Assembly: GCA_046350375.1 (NCBI GenBank)
Contig: JAXMAO010000001.1
Coordinates: 124,001 to 188,000, forward strand
Reading direction: 5' to 3'
Source: JAXMAO01 sp046350375
GTDB lineage: Bacteria; Planctomycetota; Phycisphaerae; UBA1845; UTPLA1
DNA length: 64,000 nt
In this document: piece by piece, positions 62,020 to 64,000 of the stretch
Layout of the letters: each line of letters starts with the position of its first letter
Numbering within the stretch: the stretch's first letter is position 1
The notes under the pieces: model-generated
What the model saw: the letters and a program-made list of their open reading frames with translations, nothing else
Database searches by the model: none
Told to the model about the DNA's origin: nothing
Translations under genes and position numbers: made by a program

Positions 62020-63930
62020 ATGTCAACGCGAACGGTGCGCCGCGCGACCGGCCGCATTCGAACCGGCATGATCTTCCTGGCGGCGCTCGCCTGCGGCTGT
62101 GGCGGACCGCGCCCGCACATTTCCCCGCGGGACTACATCAAGGACGAATTCATGGTGCCCATGCGCGACGGCGTGCGGCTCTTCACGGCCGTCTATCGCC
62201 CGCGCCACGCGGCCGGTCCGTTGCCGATCCTGCTGCTCCGCACGCCCTACAGCGTCGCCCCTTACGGGCGCGACCACTACAAGGACACGCTCGGCCCGTC
62301 GCCGCACTTTCACGACGCCGGCTACATCTTCGCCTACCAGGACGTCCGCGGTTGCTACATGTCACAAGGCGACCACGTGAACATGCGCCCGCACCGCGAC
62401 CACAAGTCCGGCCCGGCCGACATCGACGAGAGCAGCGACACCTACGACACCGTCGATTGGCTCATTCACAACCTGCCCGGCAACAACGGGCGCGTCGGCA
62501 TGTACGGCATCTCCTACCCGGGCTTCTACGTCTCGTCGGGCATCGTCGACAGCCACCCGGCGATCAAGGCGGCCTCGCCCCAGGCCCCGATCGGCGACTG
62601 GTTCATCGGCGACGACATGCACCACAACGGCGCGTTCTTTCTGATGGACGCGTTCGGGTTCTTCTACACCTTCGGCCAGCCGCGCCCCGCGCCGACCACC
62701 GAGCGTCACCGCCGTTTCGACCACGGCACGCCCGACGCCTACGATTTCTTCCTGAAGCTCGGCGCCCTGCGCAACGTCAACCCGCGCCACTTCCACGACG
62801 AAATCGCCTTCTGGAACGAGATGCAGCAGCACGGCGACTACGACGACTTCTGGCAGTCGCGCAACATCCTGCCTCACCTGCGCAACGTGCATGCCGCCGT
62901 CATGACGGTCGGCGGCTGGTTCGACGCCGAAGACCTCTCCGGCGCCCTCAAGACCTACGCCAGCATCGAGCGCAACAACCCCGGCATCGTCAACACCCTC
63001 GTCATGGGGCCGTGGGTCCACGGCGGCTGGTCCCGCACCGACGGCAGCCGCCTCGGCGACATCGGCTTCGGCGCCAACACTTCCGACTATTATCGCGAAT
63101 ACGTTGAGCGTCGCTTCTTCGATCACTACCTCAAGGACGGGCCCGATCCCAAGCTGCCCGACGCCCTCGTCTTCGCCACCGGCGTCAACCGCTGGATGTC
63201 TTTCGCGCAGTGGCCGCCCGCCGACGCGGTCGAACGGTCGCTCTACTTCCAGCCCGGCCGCGCCCTGGCGTTCGACTCCGCCGCTGCCGCCCCCGACGAC
63301 GCCGACGAATACGTCAGCGATCCGGCCGCGCCGGTGCCCTACTCGGCAAACCTCACCACCCACCGCAACCGCGAATACATGATCGAGGACCAGCGCTTCG
63401 CCGCGCGCCGGCCCGACGTGCTCAGCTACGAAACCGCCCCGCTGACCGAGCCGCTGACGCTCGCCGGCCCGGTCGACGTCGAGCTGTTCATCGCGTCCAC
63501 CGGCACCGACGCCGACTTCGTCGTCAAGCTGATCGACGTCTGGCCCGATCGTCCGCCGGCCGACGCCCCCAACCCCGGTCACATCGAGATGGGCGGCTAT
63601 CAGGAACTGGTGCGGGCCGAGGTCTTCCGCGCCAAGTTCCGGCACGACCCCGGCCGCCCGGCGCCGCTCGAGCCGGGCAAGGTCGAGACGATCGCCTACA
63701 CGATGCCCGATGTCTGCCACGCCGTCTTGCCCGGACACCGCCTGATGGTGCAGGTCCAGAGCAGCTGGTTCCCGCTGGTCGACCGCAATCCGCAGCGCTT
63801 CTGCGACATCTACTCGTGCGACGACGCGGCCTTCGTCAAGGCGACCCAGCGCGTCTTTCGCGCCCCGGGCCACGCCTCGCGACTCCGCGTCCGCGTGCTG
63901 CATCCGTCGAAACTCGCGCTGGCCGGGTGA
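62020..63930 (+). CDS. CocE/NonD family (X-Pro dipeptidyl-peptidase-like) lipoprotein hydrolase
   Basis: A 636-residue exported hydrolase. Lipobox LACGC around residue 25-27 makes it a lipoprotein. The S15 fold begins EFMVPMRDGVRLFTAVYRP and LLRTPYSVAPYG, with YIFAYQDVRGCYMSQG. Nucleophile Ser165 is in GMYGISYPGFYVS; the catalytic Asp is in a C-terminal VGGWFDAEDL segment and the His in MGPWVHGGW. The C-terminal jelly roll (about 470-630) is typical of PepX/CocE enzymes. Family substrates are acyl esters, amides or proline dipeptides; the substrate here is unknown. ATG 62020 has GGAGGG upstream and a TATGAT at 61970-61975. Confidence 0.92.
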   Translation: MSTRTVRRATGRIRTGMIFLAALACGCGGPRPHISPRDYIKDEFMVPMRDGVRLFTAVYRPRHAAGPLPILLLRTPYSVAPYGRDHYKDTLGPSPHFHDAGYIFAYQDVRGCYMSQGDHVNMRPHRDHKSGPADIDESSDTYDTVDWLIHNLPGNNGRVGMYGISYPGFYVSSGIVDSHPAIKAASPQAPIGDWFIGDDMHHNGAFFLMDAFGFFYTFGQPRPAPTTERHRRFDHGTPDAYDFFLKLGALRNVNPRHFHDEIAFWNEMQQHGDYDDFWQSRNILPHLRNVHAAVMTVGGWFDAEDLSGALKTYASIERNNPGIVNTLVMGPWVHGGWSRTDGSRLGDIGFGANTSDYYREYVERRFFDHYLKDGPDPKLPDALVFATGVNRWMSFAQWPPADAVERSLYFQPGRALAFDSAAAAPDDADEYVSDPAAPVPYSANLTTHRNREYMIEDQRFAARRPDVLSYETAPLTEPLTLAGPVDVELFIASTGTDADFVVKLIDVWPDRPPADAPNPGHIEMGGYQELVRAEVFRAKFRHDPGRPAPLEPGKVETIAYTMPDVCHAVLPGHRLMVQVQSSWFPLVDRNPQRFCDIYSCDDAAFVKATQRVFRAPGHASRLRVRVLHPSKLALAG

Positions 63931-64000
63931 GCGGCGCATGCCGCGCTCGCCGCGCACCCGAACAAGATAGGTGGCCCGCGCGACCGCGCCCGATCCCGCT

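Overview
The window is about 64 kb of very GC-rich bacterial chromosome, densely coded on both strands. It looks like a planctomycete, probably of the Phycisphaerae or a relative. That placement is inferred from the mix of features: an H-X9-DG pseudopilin, two PEP-CTERM proteins, two dockerin-bearing secreted proteins, a HAF-repeat protein, thrombospondin type 3 repeats, two ECF sigma/anti-sigma modules, a DUF1570-like peptidase and families of palindromic intergenic repeats. No phage, integrase, transposase, CRISPR array or rRNA was seen. The left end cuts through a secreted-protein gene.

Layout. 0-5 kb: minus-strand surface proteins (dockerin protein, pseudopilin, small His/Cys protein, HAF/PEP-CTERM protein), followed by a palindromic repeat block. 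5-12.5 kb: a thiolase-fold KAS III-like enzyme, argS, queC, a laccase-domain protein translationally coupled to an MDR dehydrogenase, and a calcium-repeat lipoprotein. 12.7-18 kb: an ECF sigma/anti-sigma pair, a GH20 hexosaminidase and a processive GT2. 18-25.3 kb: a signalling cluster with a FixJ-like regulator, a 1459-residue multi-PAS kinase and a hybrid kinase. 25.5-31.6 kb: SpoVR and YeaH-type genes, maf, a nucleotidyltransferase pair, tgt-yajC and tRNA-Leu. 31.7-40 kb: secreted unknowns, ilvC, a multiply frameshifted asnS, crcB, a PepSY-like protein, an esterase and an RluD-type pseudouridine synthase. 40-54.5 kb: an S8 protease with a broken N-terminus, tandem zinc-ribbon membrane paralogues, a lipid kinase, an unusually long signal peptidase I, lptB, a PEP-CTERM protein, an M3 peptidase, a CBS protein and rpmB-gatC-gatA. 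54.5-64 kb: a second ECF module with a CpxP-like periplasmic protein, a P-loop ATPase with near-identical TPRs, a DUF1570-like peptidase, a CoA-binding protein, an epimerase and a CocE-type lipoprotein hydrolase.

How the genes fit together. Most of the content is housekeeping (translation, queuosine, branched-chain amino acids, protein and LPS export) mixed with envelope genes. Signal peptidase I, YajC and LptB serve export. PEP-CTERM, dockerin and lipoprotein products are export clients. The ECF modules and the kinase cluster probably sense the envelope or environment.

Quality caveat. asnS, the 5' part of the S8 protease and the middle of gatA carry clustered indels, while all neighbouring genes read cleanly. 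Local sequence or assembly error is the simplest explanation, but true decay cannot be excluded from sequence alone. I did not find one clearly new multi-gene system. The most unusual items are the insert-bearing signal peptidase, the KAS III-like enzyme without its His and Asn, the ATPase with recently duplicated TPRs, and the shared palindromic repeat families.
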